DNA of 64,000 bases from Acorus gramineus (GCA_030737835.1 JAUJYN010000019.1:332433-396432), one strand, 5' to 3'. Shown: positions 46,001 to 59,009, numbered from the stretch's first letter. Numbers and translations: made by a program. The notes: generated by a model from the sequence alone, not told the origin.

Positions 46001-46036
46001 CAACAACCGGGTCGTCGCGTGACCGTCCGTCAAGAT
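46001..46036 (-). other. 36-nt micro-exon-like segment, minus strand
   Basis: On the minus strand it is bounded by CTTGCAG and GTGAGT, reading LDGRSRDDPVV, in phase with the terminal frame at 44766-44713. It is an independent copy in the opposite orientation, which argues against a local duplication. Confidence 0.5.
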
Positions 46037-46124
46037 CTGCAAGACAGTGTAATCAACTCGGTGAGTAAAATACACAATATACACAAAAATACACTAAAAA
46101 TACCCAACACTCGGACAAGCGTAC

Positions 46125-46625
46125 ATACGGCCTGTACGCACGCGAGTCCGAGCACCCGACACACTCCCGAACCCCCGGGCAGCCATATGCATAGCCACCC
46201 GCACGCGCACGCACGAATGCGCACGCACGCACGCACGCACGCACCATCGGCGCACTGCCGTGCGCCTGCCCGCGGGCCCCGACGCACTGCCGCACGCACG
46301 CACACGCTCGCGCGCGCCCACGTGCACCGCACGTCCAGCCCAGCGCGCCCCCGCACGCACTGCGCGCACGCCCCAGCACGCGCACGCACTGGTCCCCAAC
46401 TCCGCGCCCAGGCGCATGCCCAGGCGCCCTGCCCTGCACCCAGGCGCAGTGCCCAGGCTCCCTGCCCGCGCCGCGCACGCTCGCGCGCACCCCCGCTCGC
46501 GCCAGCACCCACGCGCACCTGCGCGACCACTCCGCGCACACCCGCGCGCGACTGCGCGCCTGCCAGCGCCCGCCTGCGGCCACCTGCGCGTGCACGCGCG
46601 CAGACTGCGCTCAGCACGCGCCCAA
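46125..46625 (-). repeat. CpG-rich block, minus strand
   Basis: About 500 bp of CGCAC, CGCGC and CAGGCGC words in the solo LTR, with open frames of more than 180 codons on both strands that reflect composition only. Confidence 0.8.
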
Positions 46626-47576
46626 GCCCTCTTAACCTCATTTTCACCCATCCCAACCCCTCATACACACCCTAACACACCTACCCAACATGCATGACTT
46701 CCCAACCAACCCCTTAAGCCAAGAAAACCAAGAAAAAGGAGGGGAGGAGCTCACCTTGGGAGGGAAAAGAAAGGGAGAGGTTCGGGGGCCCTTCGCGCAC
46801 CGAAACGCCGCCACCAGAACCACCACCACCACCACCTCCACTCAGCCTCCTCAGCCTCCTCATGGCAGCAAAACAGGAAGGGGGGAGATCATGCAAGGAG
46901 AGCTTGAGAGAAGGGAAGAAACAACAACACAACAACACATACACAAGGATCTATCATCCCTTCCTCCACCACCCTCTCTTTCTCTTTGTGTCATTCAATG
47001 AAACACAAGGGGGGGGCCTTTGAAGGAGAGGAGAGGGACCAGAAAATGCAGGTCGACGTGCACATTGGGAGGGGAAGAGAGAGAGAGGAGATATTTATCA
47101 AAATATCTTAAGGGGGAATTACTAAGTCGCCCTCCGACTAGAAATTCTGTGCAAGCTTCACTGGAACAGCCATAACTTCCTCGATACAGCTCCGAATTGC
47201 TTGATTCCAAGACCGATGGAAAGCTAAGAAGATTATCTACAACTTTCATGTTCATGCCAAGATCAGATAATCCCTCCAGCTAATCCGAAATTAGAGCTAA
47301 ACATTGAACAGGGCTGCTGCCAGAATTTCCATCCCCGGGGTATACTTGGAAAAATACCCATAACTTTTACTACAAGACTCCAGTTGGTCTAATTCCACTT
47401 CTGTACGAAAGCTAACTCAAAATTGGACATCTCATAATAAAATCATAATTAAACCTCTTCATCTTGGATTTTAACAAAATCAAATCCAAATACCAAATCA
47501 GGAATACATAACTTAGAGAAAAAAATTATGTACCCAAATCTTCAAACAGAGCGCTCCAAATGACACAGACCCAACA

Positions 47577-47910
47577 TCGAGGGGTCTCTGATCTACTGAT
47601 ACAGGAATTTCCACATGATCCCTTGGCACCTTAGGCACAATCGGTGGGTCTGGCACAGCCGGCATCTGCGAAGCCGCCTGGCGGGCCTCACGCAGTGCCC
47701 TAATCTCACGGGACTACTTCTCCAACACCCTCGATTGAGTCTCTAACATATCAGCGAGGCGAGCGAGGCATGCTCCCAGGCAGGAGGCTCCGGCTCAGGT
47801 CTTGGCCCCAAGGCAGAGGACCCCGCATCTGACCCAGCTCCATCAACAGGACCAGAAGCTCCAAAAGCTCTGGGGCGACCACGTCCACGTCCCTTGATGC
47901 GAGGAGCCAT
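47577..47910 (-). pseudogene. gag: Gag N-terminal fragment of minus-strand gypsy element
   Basis: ATG at 47910 (minus strand) opens MAPRIKGRGRGRPRAFG, a basic N-terminus like that of the plus-strand copy, followed by a Glu/Pro-rich stretch and a Gln/Arg-rich helix-like region. A one-base frame change follows the PAWEHA segment, and a TAG replaces a Gln codon shortly after. It continues at 44363 on the other side of the solo LTR. The start lies about 100 bp after the primer site, as expected for a first gene. Confidence 0.8.
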
Positions 47911-48007
47911 GTCAGCAACCTATAAAGCGAGGCACTAAGATCAAAATACTCAAATAAGAATCCTATGACTCAACTACACAACCCAACTTAGGCTCAGACA
48001 GGACCAG

Positions 48008-48019
48008 GCTCTAATACCA
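48008..48019 (-). other. Primer binding site, one mismatch
   Basis: On the minus strand TGGTATTAGAGC follows the LTR end by a short spacer. It differs from the plus-strand site by one C-to-T change. Confidence 0.85.
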
Positions 48020-48023
48020 ACTT

Positions 48024-50400
48024 TGTTACACCCCGGAGCGGCCGTCCCCTGTTTGTAACAATAATAGGCATATCAGAATATCATACCGGAGGCTAACAAG
48101 ATAACCACATATTAAGGACTAGTAGAGCAAGACTAGACTAGGAAGGAGAAGCATAATATAAACAAGTTTGTAACAAAAAATATCATTACAGACAGAGGGT
48201 ATACAATAACTGTCCTGTGTGAGATAAGTCTGATCAACAAAGAGAATACATACATCATGTGCCCATGCACCAAAAAGAAATACATATAAAAACAACAAGA
48301 CTGCTGACGACATTGCTCGCTAATCTCAAAAGACGGACATAACACAGGCAGCCAAGAAACACCTCATGGGAGCTCCGCCTTCGTGACTTGTTCTGCCTCC
48401 ACTGGAGAGAAACAAAGGAAAACGAGGGATGAGCTAAAAGCTCAGTGAATAGTCAACCACCACACAATGAAGATAATACATAGTCAACACTTAAACGAAT
48501 ACACAACAAGTTGTCAACAAATACTCCACAATCACTCCACGTCATCCGGAAGCCCTATCCCAAGTAGCCCTCTCCCTGGCAGCCTGCCCGCGACGATACC
48601 AGTCACGGCGAGACACCTCACAGGGTAGCTCCGACGCTGGGTAGCTTCAACGCACGATGACGTCGGGGTGATACACTCCACACTCGCGGGGATCACATTA
48701 ATCAACGTATACCATACTCGATAACTAGCTAGTTGAAATCCATTAAATTCCCAACAGGTGCATCACAAGGACGCGGGGGAAAGCTTTTTCTTATCCACAC
48801 TTACTAATGTTAATTATGACCTTATAAACTAGTCATACACACATCTATCTTAAAAAAAAAAAGGGTATAAAGTTATTACTATGAGCATGCGGTAATTAAG
48901 CACCCACCAAACGTGCAAACAGGGTGTAAGGACAAGTAGAGGCAAGAATTATAACTAACTCGAAGGAGCATATCAATAAGTATGTACAAATGATCCTACA
49001 ACATGGTATTTAATCCTACATAGCACATCCATCATCATATCCAAGCAATACAACCCAAAAGTTCTCTATAATATCATCCCATTGCATAAAATACACTATA
49101 GTACCTAACAAGCATGCTATTATTACTTCTATTGCATGGGTCGGACCACTCACCAATACCGAATTGTCACTCGCTCAATCCACGAGGAGTTGATGTGGGA
49201 TAGCGAGCAGGGCGGGAGTGGGAAGAGCACGACGCACTCCCACCACAGCACAATCTTGCAAGAAAAATCGATAACTTCTAGATCCTACAACCAATGGTGC
49301 TAAAATTGAATATGATAACTCCTGACACATAAACAAGCATATATCATCAAGGAACCAACTCTAGATATAGATCACAGCATGCATAATAGCATAAAAACTC
49401 ACACATGCCAGAACTAGCTCGTCTACCCCCAAACATCCATAAACTTTCTTCACTCCAGCACCAAGTACACGTCCAAAACTTCTGAAATAATTTACACACA
49501 TTCATTCACATGTGAGGATCATAATCCATGAAGACATTGGAGTCTAATTAAGCTTTTAACTGCTATAAATAAATTAGTTTCAGAAGCTGGTCATTTCACA
49601 CGTGAATCTGGACAGTCCTTAGAGATTGACTCATAACTTACAACACAGATAACATTTTAACCCCAAATTTCATGCATAGAATCTAGACATCAGAATGATC
49701 ATGGAACATGAAGACTTGAACCTCAGAATATGACTCTAGGTACTAGTATTACAAGGATTTCAAGAAGACAGAGATCTGCCTTACCTCTCTAAGCAATATC
49801 CAAGACTCCCATCACCATAATCAATTTCTCCTCAACTTAACCACTGCTGGTCCACACAAAACAGAGCAAACAGAGAGGGGGGAAAGGGTTAGGGAGGGTG
49901 AATAACATAATACAAGCATATACAAGCCACTCTACATACCTTAACACTCACAATTTCTCCAACAAAGATCCACCAAAAATTTCCCAAACACACTCCCCAA
50001 ACCCTCTCATCAACTCAGCTGGGACAGCAACAAAAGAGAGAGAAAAAGTGGTAGAAAATGAGACTTAGATGACATAAAGTTCCTATAGAAGGGTTTATAT
50101 AGTGGTTAAGGTAATAAGGGGGGTGAACTTAAGCTAATCCTACCCAACCAATTACCAAAAAAAAAGAAAACCAACCAATGGGAGGTGAGACTTCTTAAGC
50201 TCACCCAAGGTGTCCCTATCACACCAAAAGGGTTATAATTATCCATAGCTAATCCACCACCAACCAGTAACAAATGAAAATCCGGATACCAATCGGAACT
50301 GAAAACCCAAAAAAAAATAAACATTTCCAATTACGCCGAGGCAGTTATCAAATCAAAGAAAACACTGATAAATCATTCAACTAGGGGGAACAATCACCAA

Positions 50401-50431
<31 letters not shown>

Positions 50432-50468
50432 CCCATATTATAAATTCCAAAATGACACAAACTTAACA
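48024..50468 (-). mobile_element. 5' LTR of the minus-strand gypsy element (third A/B-related family)
   Basis: 2,445 bp. On the minus strand it starts TGTTAAGTTTGTGTCATTTT and ends CCGGGGTGTAACA. It is distinct from types A and B in length and sequence but shares the terminal layout: GGGGACGGCCGC before the end, a TGAGC-TTTTA-GCTCA hairpin (~48430-48450) and a donor-like ACTCACC near 49150. It has no CpG block. An (AAT)n run lies at 50399-50431. The flank CCTAT (50469-50473) is the only target copy left; the other side of the element was lost at the junction near 41940. Confidence 0.88.
50399..50431. repeat. (AAT)n microsatellite
   Basis: About eleven tandem AAT units near the start of the minus-strand LTR. 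Confidence 0.95.
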
Positions 50469-52810
50469 CCTATGGAAGAAACAGTACGCGAGGGGTGAGC
50501 TACAAGCTTAGTGAGTGGATGGAAACCAAACACCATTACAACAATTTAATGCAAGGCAATTTCCTTTCAAGGAAAAACATGGGTAGAAACCCAAAGGATA
50601 ACAAGGTCACGCCACGGCACGACCAACCTCACCCTCGCCCTCACTCTTGAAGGGAGGCTCTTGGGACACTCGGGGAGGAACAACGTTTAACCATAACACA
50701 TGGTGTTTACTGGATAACAAGATACAACGAGTCTAACAACTACGAGGTAGAGATACACTACGATACCTCAAGCGTTAAACATAACATAGTACAACAAGTC
50801 CTTTCGCTATGAGGTAGAGATACACTGCGATACCTCAAGCGTTAGGCGTAACATACCCAGAGTATACTCGACGGGTATAAGAGTCACGTGACAACGTGAC
50901 TTCAACTCATCCTCACCCTACCCCCCGGAGGGGTGACCCTAGGGACTTTTAGGATAAATCCGTTTGCTCTACACCCTTCGTCATCCGGTAATCCTCTCCC
51001 GAGTAGCTTCTACCTGGTATACACCCATGATCAGTACATCTTACCGCATGCATCGATAGTACCTACAAGTGGGGGCCCTCCATCAGGACAGCTACAACGT
51101 CGGGCAACATCAACACGGATCCAAGGAAGAGGAGAACGATTCATTCGTTAGCCCTCTCCCGAGTAGCCTCTACCTGGTATACTCCCATGATCAGTACATC
51201 TTGCCGCATGCATCGATAGTACCTACAGGTGGGGGCCCTCTATCAAGACAGCTACAACCCGGGGCGCTTCAACACGGACGATATTGGGAGGAAATACTCC
51301 ATGTTCGCAAAGCGAACCCAATGGAAAAGTCAACTACTCTCAATAATCACATACCGATGATATCGAATACTCTTGAACTCCCACACAGATGCGTCGCTCA
51401 GACGCGAGGAGTTACCTCTGCTCTCGCGTAGAAATAAGCCAAAAGGCATATAACCCAACAGGCGGTTCATACACGCGCCTGGCACGGGTAGGCCTAACTT
51501 AATGCCATGGCCATCGGTTTAACATAACCGATACAGTAATGAATTCTCTTGAATTCCATATGAGTGCATCACACGGATGCAAGGGCGATTACATAGCTTG
51601 TGCTCTAACTAATAAGGTACAACCCGACTAAGGGTCATACCCACGCCTAGCATAGGTAGGCACAATTAGTCTAACATACGCATAACATAATAGAAGAATT
51701 CTACCGTAGTTATGTACATAAACCACATGCACGATAACATAATAATTAATCATGGGGGGTACTCCCTAACATGGATAAAAGCATAAACAACATATCATGC
51801 ATACATGGTATGGCCTAATTAAACATGCATACAAGGCCATTAGTCATACAAGCATACAAGTATACCCTAACATGCGTTGGATATCACAAACTTAAAAGGG
51901 AAGGGTCAAGCGCAATCTCGCGCATTAACAGGTGCATGCCAATATTCACAAACGAACCTAAGTCAAGGAGGAACCACATCTACTTACTCAGTTCGCACAA
52001 AGAGAGAGGGCGAGAGAGCTCATCATCTCTAGAAGTTGATCATATCTTTGCCCCATTAGCATGGGCGCAACAACTACATCACTCCCTAAAGTCTTATTGC
52101 AAGGGAATATTAGGCATGTGCCTGTTTATTAACCCAGGCTTAATCATGCTAGATATTACTAATAATAGGGTAGCATTACCAGATAGGATTACCTAAGTCA
52201 TGCCATATTCTATACACCCATATAAACACACAGGATACATGCAACCATGATCATTCACACATAAATACTATACATAGGCCAGTATAAGGTAGAATAAGAG
52301 GGTTCTACGCAATATACGAGCTATAATAACCTAGCATGCAAATAGCTAGCATATTATGGATCAAACATGACCACACTACTTCTCTAAATAAGTAGTATAG
52401 TTAGAGTGCCCAACAAATGCGCGACGCACGACTACGTGCATCCAACGCTTCCAGAAGGGTTGGATCGAACCACTCACCGATACCCGGGTCGTCGCGCATC
52501 CAACCAACAAGATCTGCAAGGAAAGGGCATCAAAAGGGGGTGAGTACTTCAAACAAAGACTGTTATATATGTGTCACTTTTAGCCTTCCGGGCACCTTTG
52601 GGACATTTCTAGCAGTTTTTCAACTTTTTCTTTTTTCGATCGGAACCGCTAAAATTTTGGACTTTTGGCCATCATCATGAGCTTGAGAACTCCGATTGAA
52701 AATCCAATTGCACATTTTGTGTCCTGGTGCCATTTCAAACCACTCACGAAAATTTCATCGAATTCCGGTAACGTTTCAGAATTTGGCAGTTCCGAATCGT
52801 ATCCGGGTTT

Positions 52811-52935
52811 TGACCAAGTGGGAATGTCAAAGGGGGACTTGACCAAGTCAAAGAGGACTTTGACCAAGTCAAGTTTGACCATTGACTTGGTCAAATTCTT
52901 TTATTTTTTTGTGTGGTTGGGTTGACTCAAAGTCA
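52811..52935 (+). promoter_or_regulatory. TTGAC (W-box-like) cluster in U3
   Basis: About eight TTGAC/GTCAA motifs lie in 125 bp, including a local duplication of the GACTTGACCAAGTCAA unit that the related LTR at 33081 carries once. Confidence 0.5.
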
Positions 52936-53454
52936 ATCCCCACCAAAAACCCTAAATGCCCTGAGTGTGTTAGTGTGTGTGTGTGTGTGTGTGGCCTTTA
53001 AGTGGGCGTCCACCCCTTCTTCTTCTCTTCTCTTCTTCATCCCTCTCACACACAAAATCTCTCACTCCCCCTTCTTTATTTCCCCCATTAGAGGTACTAG
53101 GAGAAGAAAAACAAGAAAGCCATTGAAGGGAAAAAGAAAGGTGAGGTGGTGATCTATCTTTCTATGGTTTTAGTTTTGCTTTCCCCTTTGTTTACCTCCT
53201 CTAATGGTCTCCTCTTCTCCCCTGTTTTTCAGCCATCTTTAGGCCTTGTTAGGGCTGACGGTGGTGGTGGTGGTGGTGGTCTTGGTGGTGGCGAGTTGGT
53301 GCGCAAAGAGCACCCGAGTTCCTCTCTTTGTTCTTCCTCTCTTCGGGTAAGCCTTCCTCCTCCCTATGCTTGTTTAGATACTTATTTAGGGTGTCTGTTT
53401 GGTTATGCATGCTTGCATGGGTGTTAGGGGGGTGTGGGAGGGCTGAGGAGGGGG

Positions 53455-53885
53455 TGGAAGGGGCTCAGGCGCGTGTGCGGCGGGCGCAGTTGGGCGCTGG
53501 CGCGCGCAGATGGGCGCGCTGGTGGGTGCGCGCGCGTACGCGCAGTCGCGCGGGCGTGCGCGCGGAGTGCTGCGCAGGGGCGCAGTATGCGCGAGTACGC
53601 GCAGGGCTGGACGCGCGGTGCGCTCAGGCGCGCACGAGCATGCGCGCGCGCGTGGCAGCGTGTCTGGGCGCGCGGGCAGGGGCACAGCAGCGCGTTTGGG
53701 CGCGCGGGCAGGGGCGCGGCAGTGCGCCCGGGGCGCAAGGGTGCGTGCGTGCGTGCGCATTCGTGCGTGCGCGTGCGGGTGACCGTGCGTATGGCTGCCC
53801 GAGGGTTCGAGAGGGTGTCGGGGCACTCGGACTAGCGAGCGTACGCGCGTGCTCACGTGCGTGCAGGCCCGTATGCATGCTTGTC
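53455..53885 (+). repeat. CpG-rich block
   Basis: About 430 bp of GCGCG, GGGCGCG and GTGCGTGCG words. It aligns in wording with 33945-34395 but with indels. Confidence 0.8.
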
Positions 53886-53963
53886 CGAGTGTTGGGTATT
53901 TCTAGTAAATTTCTTGTGTAATTGTGTAGTTTACTCACCATATTGAATGCCCATGTCTTGCAG

Positions 53964-53999
53964 ATCTTGACGGACAGTCACGCTACGACCCGGGATTCG
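53964..53999 (+). other. 36-nt micro-exon-like segment
   Basis: Bounded by CTTGCAG and GTGAGT, reading LDGQSRYDPGF. Joined to 54826 it continues into ISESDLKEELPEVPQQ and stops at TAG 54876-54878. Confidence 0.5.
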
Positions 54000-54036
54000 G
54001 TGAGTGGGACAATCCTACCCAGTAGGGAGGCGCTCG

Positions 54037-54054
54037 ATGCACGTAGGCGTGCAT
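54037..54054 (+). other. Covarying hairpin (ATGCACG/CGTGCAT)
   Basis: A perfect 7-bp stem with the loop TAGG. Confidence 0.6.
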
Positions 54055-56748
54055 TGCCCTCCCCTGGGGCACCATAATTGTGTATTATCTTGTAATAATG
54101 AAAAACCTATGCATGCTTGATTAATATGATGTATCCATGCCACCTTAGACTTGTATGCTAGGGATATGCACCCATATATCATGTATAGAGGCCTATGCAT
54201 GCCTAGTCACCATGCCCCGAACTATGTATGTTTCCCATCTAGTTTAATTTAATTAAATAAAAAATGCGGGCATATAGTTATAAGCATGCCTTAGAGAATA
54301 TTATAACCCAGTTGTTATAATATATGTTTCCCCGCATCTTAGTTATGCGCCCTGGAGGAATTCTGGAGAATTCATGACATTAGTAGAGTTACAATCGGTG
54401 TCGACGGATCCAAGAGGATCGTATCCGTGTGAGTAGGCTGTCTTCTCCTTATTGGTTGGATCCGATGTAGGAACTCCCCGGCGTTGGCTGACCTGACAGA
54501 GGGCTCCCATCCGTAGGTACCTCCGATGTGTCGGACAGTACTGATAGTGGGAGTGTACTAGGTGGAGGATACGAGGGTGGGAGAGGCTACCGGGTAGACC
54601 AGGGGTGGAGAGCGGTCTAGTATGCCCCAAGAGGCCCATGGCACCCCCAGTAAAGGGTGAGGGTGAGGGGGGGAGGTGGGTTGGCAATGAAACGACCCAT
54701 TAGAATGTGTAGTTGCTCTAGTTTTTAGGGGCTATGAATTTATATAAGGTTAATATGAATTGTGATGCATGGGTTGTGCTATTCACTGAGCGTGTGGCTC
54801 ACCCCTCGCATTTCTTTTCTTCCAGTTATATCTGAGTCGGATCTGAAGGAGGAGCTCCCTGAGGTACCACAGCAGTAGCGGAGCAGCGTCACGTTCTGCG
54901 AGTGAGAGGCCATCAGCATCCCCTTCTTGATTGTATGTATTGTATTCCGTGCTTGGGCACATGCTTGTATTTGGATGTCGTTGTGTATATTGGCTCTCAC
55001 AGGACAGTTGATTATGTATCGGGTCTGTAATATGTCTTTGAATTACAGACTCAGTCGTTTGAGCTTCCGCTATTTGTATATATTATGTCAGCTACCTTAT
55101 TGTCTGTGATGTCATTTTCGATGTTGTTTAGAGTATGTTATTGATCTCCTGTATAGACTGTTGATATTATATATATTTGCCACGTATCGGGGACAGCCAC
55201 CCTGGGGCGTGACAAAGACTACCTAACTCTTGATAGTTTTCGCAACATGCATAACAACTCCTTGACACACAATCAAGCAAAACTAGTAAACCTGCTGCAA
55301 CCAGCCCTACTATTGGATCTCCACAGCACCAAATACACATTCACAAATTATTAAATAAATCATACACATTCTCTGACATGTTGGGATCATAATCCATGAA
55401 GACATTATAACCTATTTTTGCCTCTACAAGTCCGAAATAAAATATTTCCAGAAGCAGGTCAATTCTCTCGCGAATCTGGACAATCCATGCAAAAACAGGT
55501 TCTAACTCACAACATAGGCATTATAATGACACCAAATTTCATATATAACATCTAGACACATAGATGATCATATTACATGCGGACACAAGCCTCCAAATAT
55601 GCCTCTAGGTACCCGATTCACAAGGATCTTAAGGAGACAGAAAATCTGCCTTACTTACAACACAAAGCCACCCCATTCATGCATAAACATAAACACCTCA
55701 TGTGCACCAGCAATTACACCTAACATCACTCTCCCAACAGCACCCACACATACCCACATGTGCTAAAAAAACCAGTAGAAAGAAGAGGGGAAAGCTTACC
55801 AAGAGAAGGGGGAGGGAAGGGGAGATGTGGGAGCTCACACGCGTGCCCACGACCACCTCGACCACCACCACCACTACCACCACCTCAATCTTAGCGTCTC
55901 TTCTTCTTGCTAAACCAGAGGGGAGGGGGAGCAGGGGATACATGAGAGAGCTAGAGGAGGAGGAGAAAGAAGAGGCAACAACACAACATATGCACACACA
56001 AACCTTTCTCTTCCTTCAAGTGCTTCTTCTTCTCCATCACCTTCTCCTTCTATTTCTCTTCTAACACACACACACACATGAGATGGAGAGAAGAGAAAAA
56101 GAAGCCTCGGATGGCTTCCTTTTGATTGAGAGAGAGAGAGATTCAATAACAAATAGAGAGCTTTTAATGAAAATAAAAGAGGGTTGAAAGGACCAAATCG
56201 TTCCTGACAAGAAATTCTGGACAGGCTTCACTAGAACAGCCATAACTTCCACCATATAGCTCCGAATTGCACAATTCAAAATCCATTCGAAAGCCAAGAA
56301 GATTGTCTACAATTTTCATGTTATGTCAAGATCAAATAACCCTTCTAGCTATTCCTAATTATGAGCTAAACATCAAACAGGGCTGCTATCAGGATTTTCT
56401 CATCCCCGGGGTATAATTGGACAAATACCCATAACTTTTGCTACATGAATCCAGTTGATCTAATTCCACTTTTGTATGAAAGCTAACTCAAAACTGAATA
56501 TCCCATGACAAAATCATATTTAAAACTCTTCATTTTGGATATTAAAAAAATTAAATCCGAATACCAATCGGAATTGCATAACTTCTAAAAAGTCATCAGA
56601 ATGCAATGAAAATTTACAGGTAGGACAATGTCAGTACCAGCAGAACAATTATGCAATCAGAGCACTCCAACTCCCGCAGGTAGCTAAAAGCCAAAATTTT
56701 TAGCGACTCCGATCGAAAAATAAGGCTCCAAATGACACAAGCATAACA

Positions 56749-57067
56749 GTGAAATCCATGAATGTACCAGGAATAAAGTCAAATAAGCTTTCTTTAGACA
56801 GGCAAGACTTTAAATAAATTCATGTGAGTGTGTGTGTTGTTGTAAACATAGGGAAAGGTCTACCTTTGGTTGAAATTTTGCCTTTCCAAGTAGTCATGGT
56901 TCAATTTGGACCTCATTGCAAGAAAAATAAAAGAGGGGGGCGAATGGGGGGAGAATAATATCTTCCTTGGGGCAATTTTTAGAATTGTCCCAGTCTGGCG
57001 AATGTCCTACTTTCTAGGTCCCATTGGCTTCTTCTATTTACCACTTCTTTATTCAGGTGGAGGGTAC
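56749..57067 (-). other. Unassigned spacer, probably an old gypsy internal fragment
   Basis: About 320 bp between two LTRs. A stretch at 56940-57000 resembles 230-290 at the left end of the window in the same orientation, which suggests another piece of old minus-strand gypsy internal sequence. I see no convincing frame. Confidence 0.3.
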
Positions 57068-57944
57068 TGTTATGCCTGTGTCATTTGGAGCCATTTCAGT
57101 TAAGCCTTGGTCACATTCTGAGTCATTCAAGGCCTTTTCTTTTTTCGATCGGAGTCGCTAAAATTTTGGCTTTTAGCCACCTGCGGGAGTTAGAGTACTC
57201 TGATTGGAAATCTAACTGCATATTATGGGTCCTGGTATCATTTAGTACTACCCATAAAAGTTTCATCGAATTCTGGTAACATTTTGAAAAATATGCAGTT
57301 CCGAATCGCATCCGGCTTTTCGAGAGTTCCTGGTTTGATTAGTTGAATAGCGTGAGATATTTTGGTGAATGTGGTGAAGCAACCACTTGGTTATTAGGTT
57401 TGTTAGTGGGTGAGTTTAGGTTAGGTTCACCCCCTCATTTTTCCTTTACACTCACCCCCCCCCCCCAAAGAGTGGAAAAGTCTCTCTCTCTCCTCCCCTC
57501 TCACTCTCACGTGGACCTTTCTTGGGTCTCTCTTTCTCTCTTTTCACTCCCCGCATGTGTTTGTGTTAATGTCTCAAAGAGAAGAGAAGGAGAAGGTGAA
57601 GGAGGAAGAGCAAGGTTGTGTGGGTGTTGTTGTTGTTATTGATCCTCCTCTCTCTAGCTCCCTTTTCGTGTCCTTCCCCCCCCCCCCTATTTTGCAGCCA
57701 AAGGAGGCGGAGGAGGGTTGTGGAGATGGTGGTAGTGGTGGTGGTGGTTGAGGTGGTCGCGGGTGCATCGAGGGCCCCCGAATCTCCCCCTCTCATTCCC
57801 CCTCCCAAGGTGAGCTCTTCCCCTTCTTTTTCTTGGTTTTTCATGACTTAGGGGGTTGTAGGGAAGTCATGCATGTTAGGTAATTGGTTTAGGGTGAGTG
57901 AGAAGTGTGGGGGAGGGGTTAAATGGGGTTAAAGGAGGGTTGGG

Positions 57945-58330
57945 GAGTGCTGGGCGCGCACAGGGGTCTATCTGCGCTCGTGCGCGCACAGGCGCGCGCG
58001 CAGAGGGGCACTAGTAGGTGCAGGCGGGTGCGCAGGAGCGCGCGGGCACGCGGGTGCTCGCGGAGCGGGCGCGCGGGTGCGTGCGGACGCTGGCAGCGAG
58101 CAGGGTGCGCGCAGAGCGCGCGCAAGCGTGCGCGCGCGGGGCAGTGCGCCTGGGCATGTGTCTGGGCGCGCGCCTGAGTGCCAGGGCGGGCGCTCGCGCG
58201 TGCGCGTGCGTGCGCGTGCTGGGGCATGCGTGGGGCTGCCCAGGGTCTCAGGTAGGTGCTGGGGCACTCGGGCATGCGTGCGTACGCGCGTGCTCGCATG
58301 CGTGCGAGGCCGTATGCGTGCATGTCTAAG
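57945..58330 (+). repeat. CpG-rich block
   Basis: About 385 bp of GCGCGC, GCGGGTGCG and GCGTGCGCG words in the type B LTR. Confidence 0.8.
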
Positions 58331-58405
58331 TCTTTAGTAATTCTAGTGATTTCTAAGTGTTAAATTGTGATGTTACTCACCAAATTTGATGCCCTTACCC
58401 TGCAG

Positions 58406-58442
58406 ATCTCGTCGGATGGGATGCGCGAGGTCCCGGGTAATG
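58406..58442 (+). other. 37-nt micro-exon-like segment, type B
   Basis: Bounded by CCTGCAG and GTGAGT, 37 nt like the copy at 14543. Read in phase 0 (ISSDGMREVPGN) it joins in frame to the terminal exon at 63551. Confidence 0.4.
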
Positions 58443-58487
58443 GTGAGTGGTTCGATCCAATCCCGCCCCCCTCTCGGGATGCGCTCG

Positions 58488-58505
58488 ACGCGCGTAGACG
58501 CGCGT
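58488..58505 (+). other. Covarying hairpin (ACGCGCG/CGCGCGT)
   Basis: A perfect 7-bp stem with the loop TAGA. Part of the region just downstream (CGCGTCGCGCATCGATGGGG) is repeated at about 58559-58578, immediately before the nested LTR. Confidence 0.6.
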
Positions 58506-59009
58506 CGCGCATCGATGGGGCCCCCTAGCTATACTACTTGTGTAGATAAGTACTACACGCGTCGCGCATCGATGGGGCCCCCTTGTTATATATGTGTCAC
58601 TTTTAGCCTTCTGGTAACCATTGGAGCATTCTGGCAGTTTTTGAGTTTTTTCGTTTTTCGATCGGAACCGCTAAAATTTTGGGCTTTTAGCTATCACCTT
58701 GAGGTTGAGGGCTCCGATTGAAAATATAACTGCATATTATGTGTCCTGGTGCCATTCCAAGCCGCTCACGAAAATTTCATCGAATTCCGGTGACGTTTCA
58801 GAATTTCGCAGTTCCGGGGCGTATCCGGGTTTTGACCGAGCGAGAAGTCATTGGGAGACTTGACTTGGTCAAAGTGGGCCCCATGACTTGGTCAAATATG
58901 TTTGGATTTTAGTGTGGTTGGGTTGACTAGGGTCAAACCACACTTAAGCCTCCCTAATGCTAGCTTAAACCCTAATTAACCTAGCTTAGCCTAATCTAAG
59001 TGTGGGGAT

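Larger units (their letters stand above)
44369..47576 (-). mobile_element. Solo LTR inside gag, mosaic, minus strand (TSD TCGAG)
   Basis: A 3,208-bp unit with TCGAG at 44364-44368 and 47577-47581. On the minus strand it starts TGTTGGGTCTGTGTCATTTG (type B-like) and ends CGTGACA. It carries a leader donor (rc of GCTCACCTTGG near 46749), a CpG block (46125-46625), the 36-nt segment (46001-46036), a hairpin (45947-45966), four minisatellite units (44930-45270) and the type A terminal frame (44713-44766). A separate element did not bring it: there is no primer site and gag continues on both sides. Confidence 0.93.
52561..55214 (+). mobile_element. Solo LTR, type A (TSD AAGAC)
   Basis: A 2,654-bp unit from TGTTATATATGTGTCAC to GGGGCGTGACA with AAGAC at 52556-52560 and 55215-55219. 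It closely parallels 33081-35707, with the same order and near-identical terminal frame. It has a TTGAC cluster (52811-52935), the leader with GGGTAAGCC near 53345, a CpG block (53455-53885), the 36-nt segment (53964-53999), a hairpin (54037-54054), the GAATTC pair (~54358-54373) and the terminal frame (54826-54878). Confidence 0.93.
50469..56748 (-). mobile_element. Type B LTR, minus strand, 3' terminal part missing
   Basis: The sequence enters a type B LTR just inside its terminal exon (the GTACGCGAGGGGTGAGC region) and runs to 56748 (GACACAAGCATAACA), interrupted by solo LTR 52561-55214. The minus-strand gypsy element inserted here (target CCTAT). The first part of this LTR on the far side was later removed with that element's 3' half. 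Modules (51000-51290), the GAATTC pair (~51540-51556) and the hairpin (52423-52440, one wobble) are visible. It has no CpG block. Confidence 0.8.
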
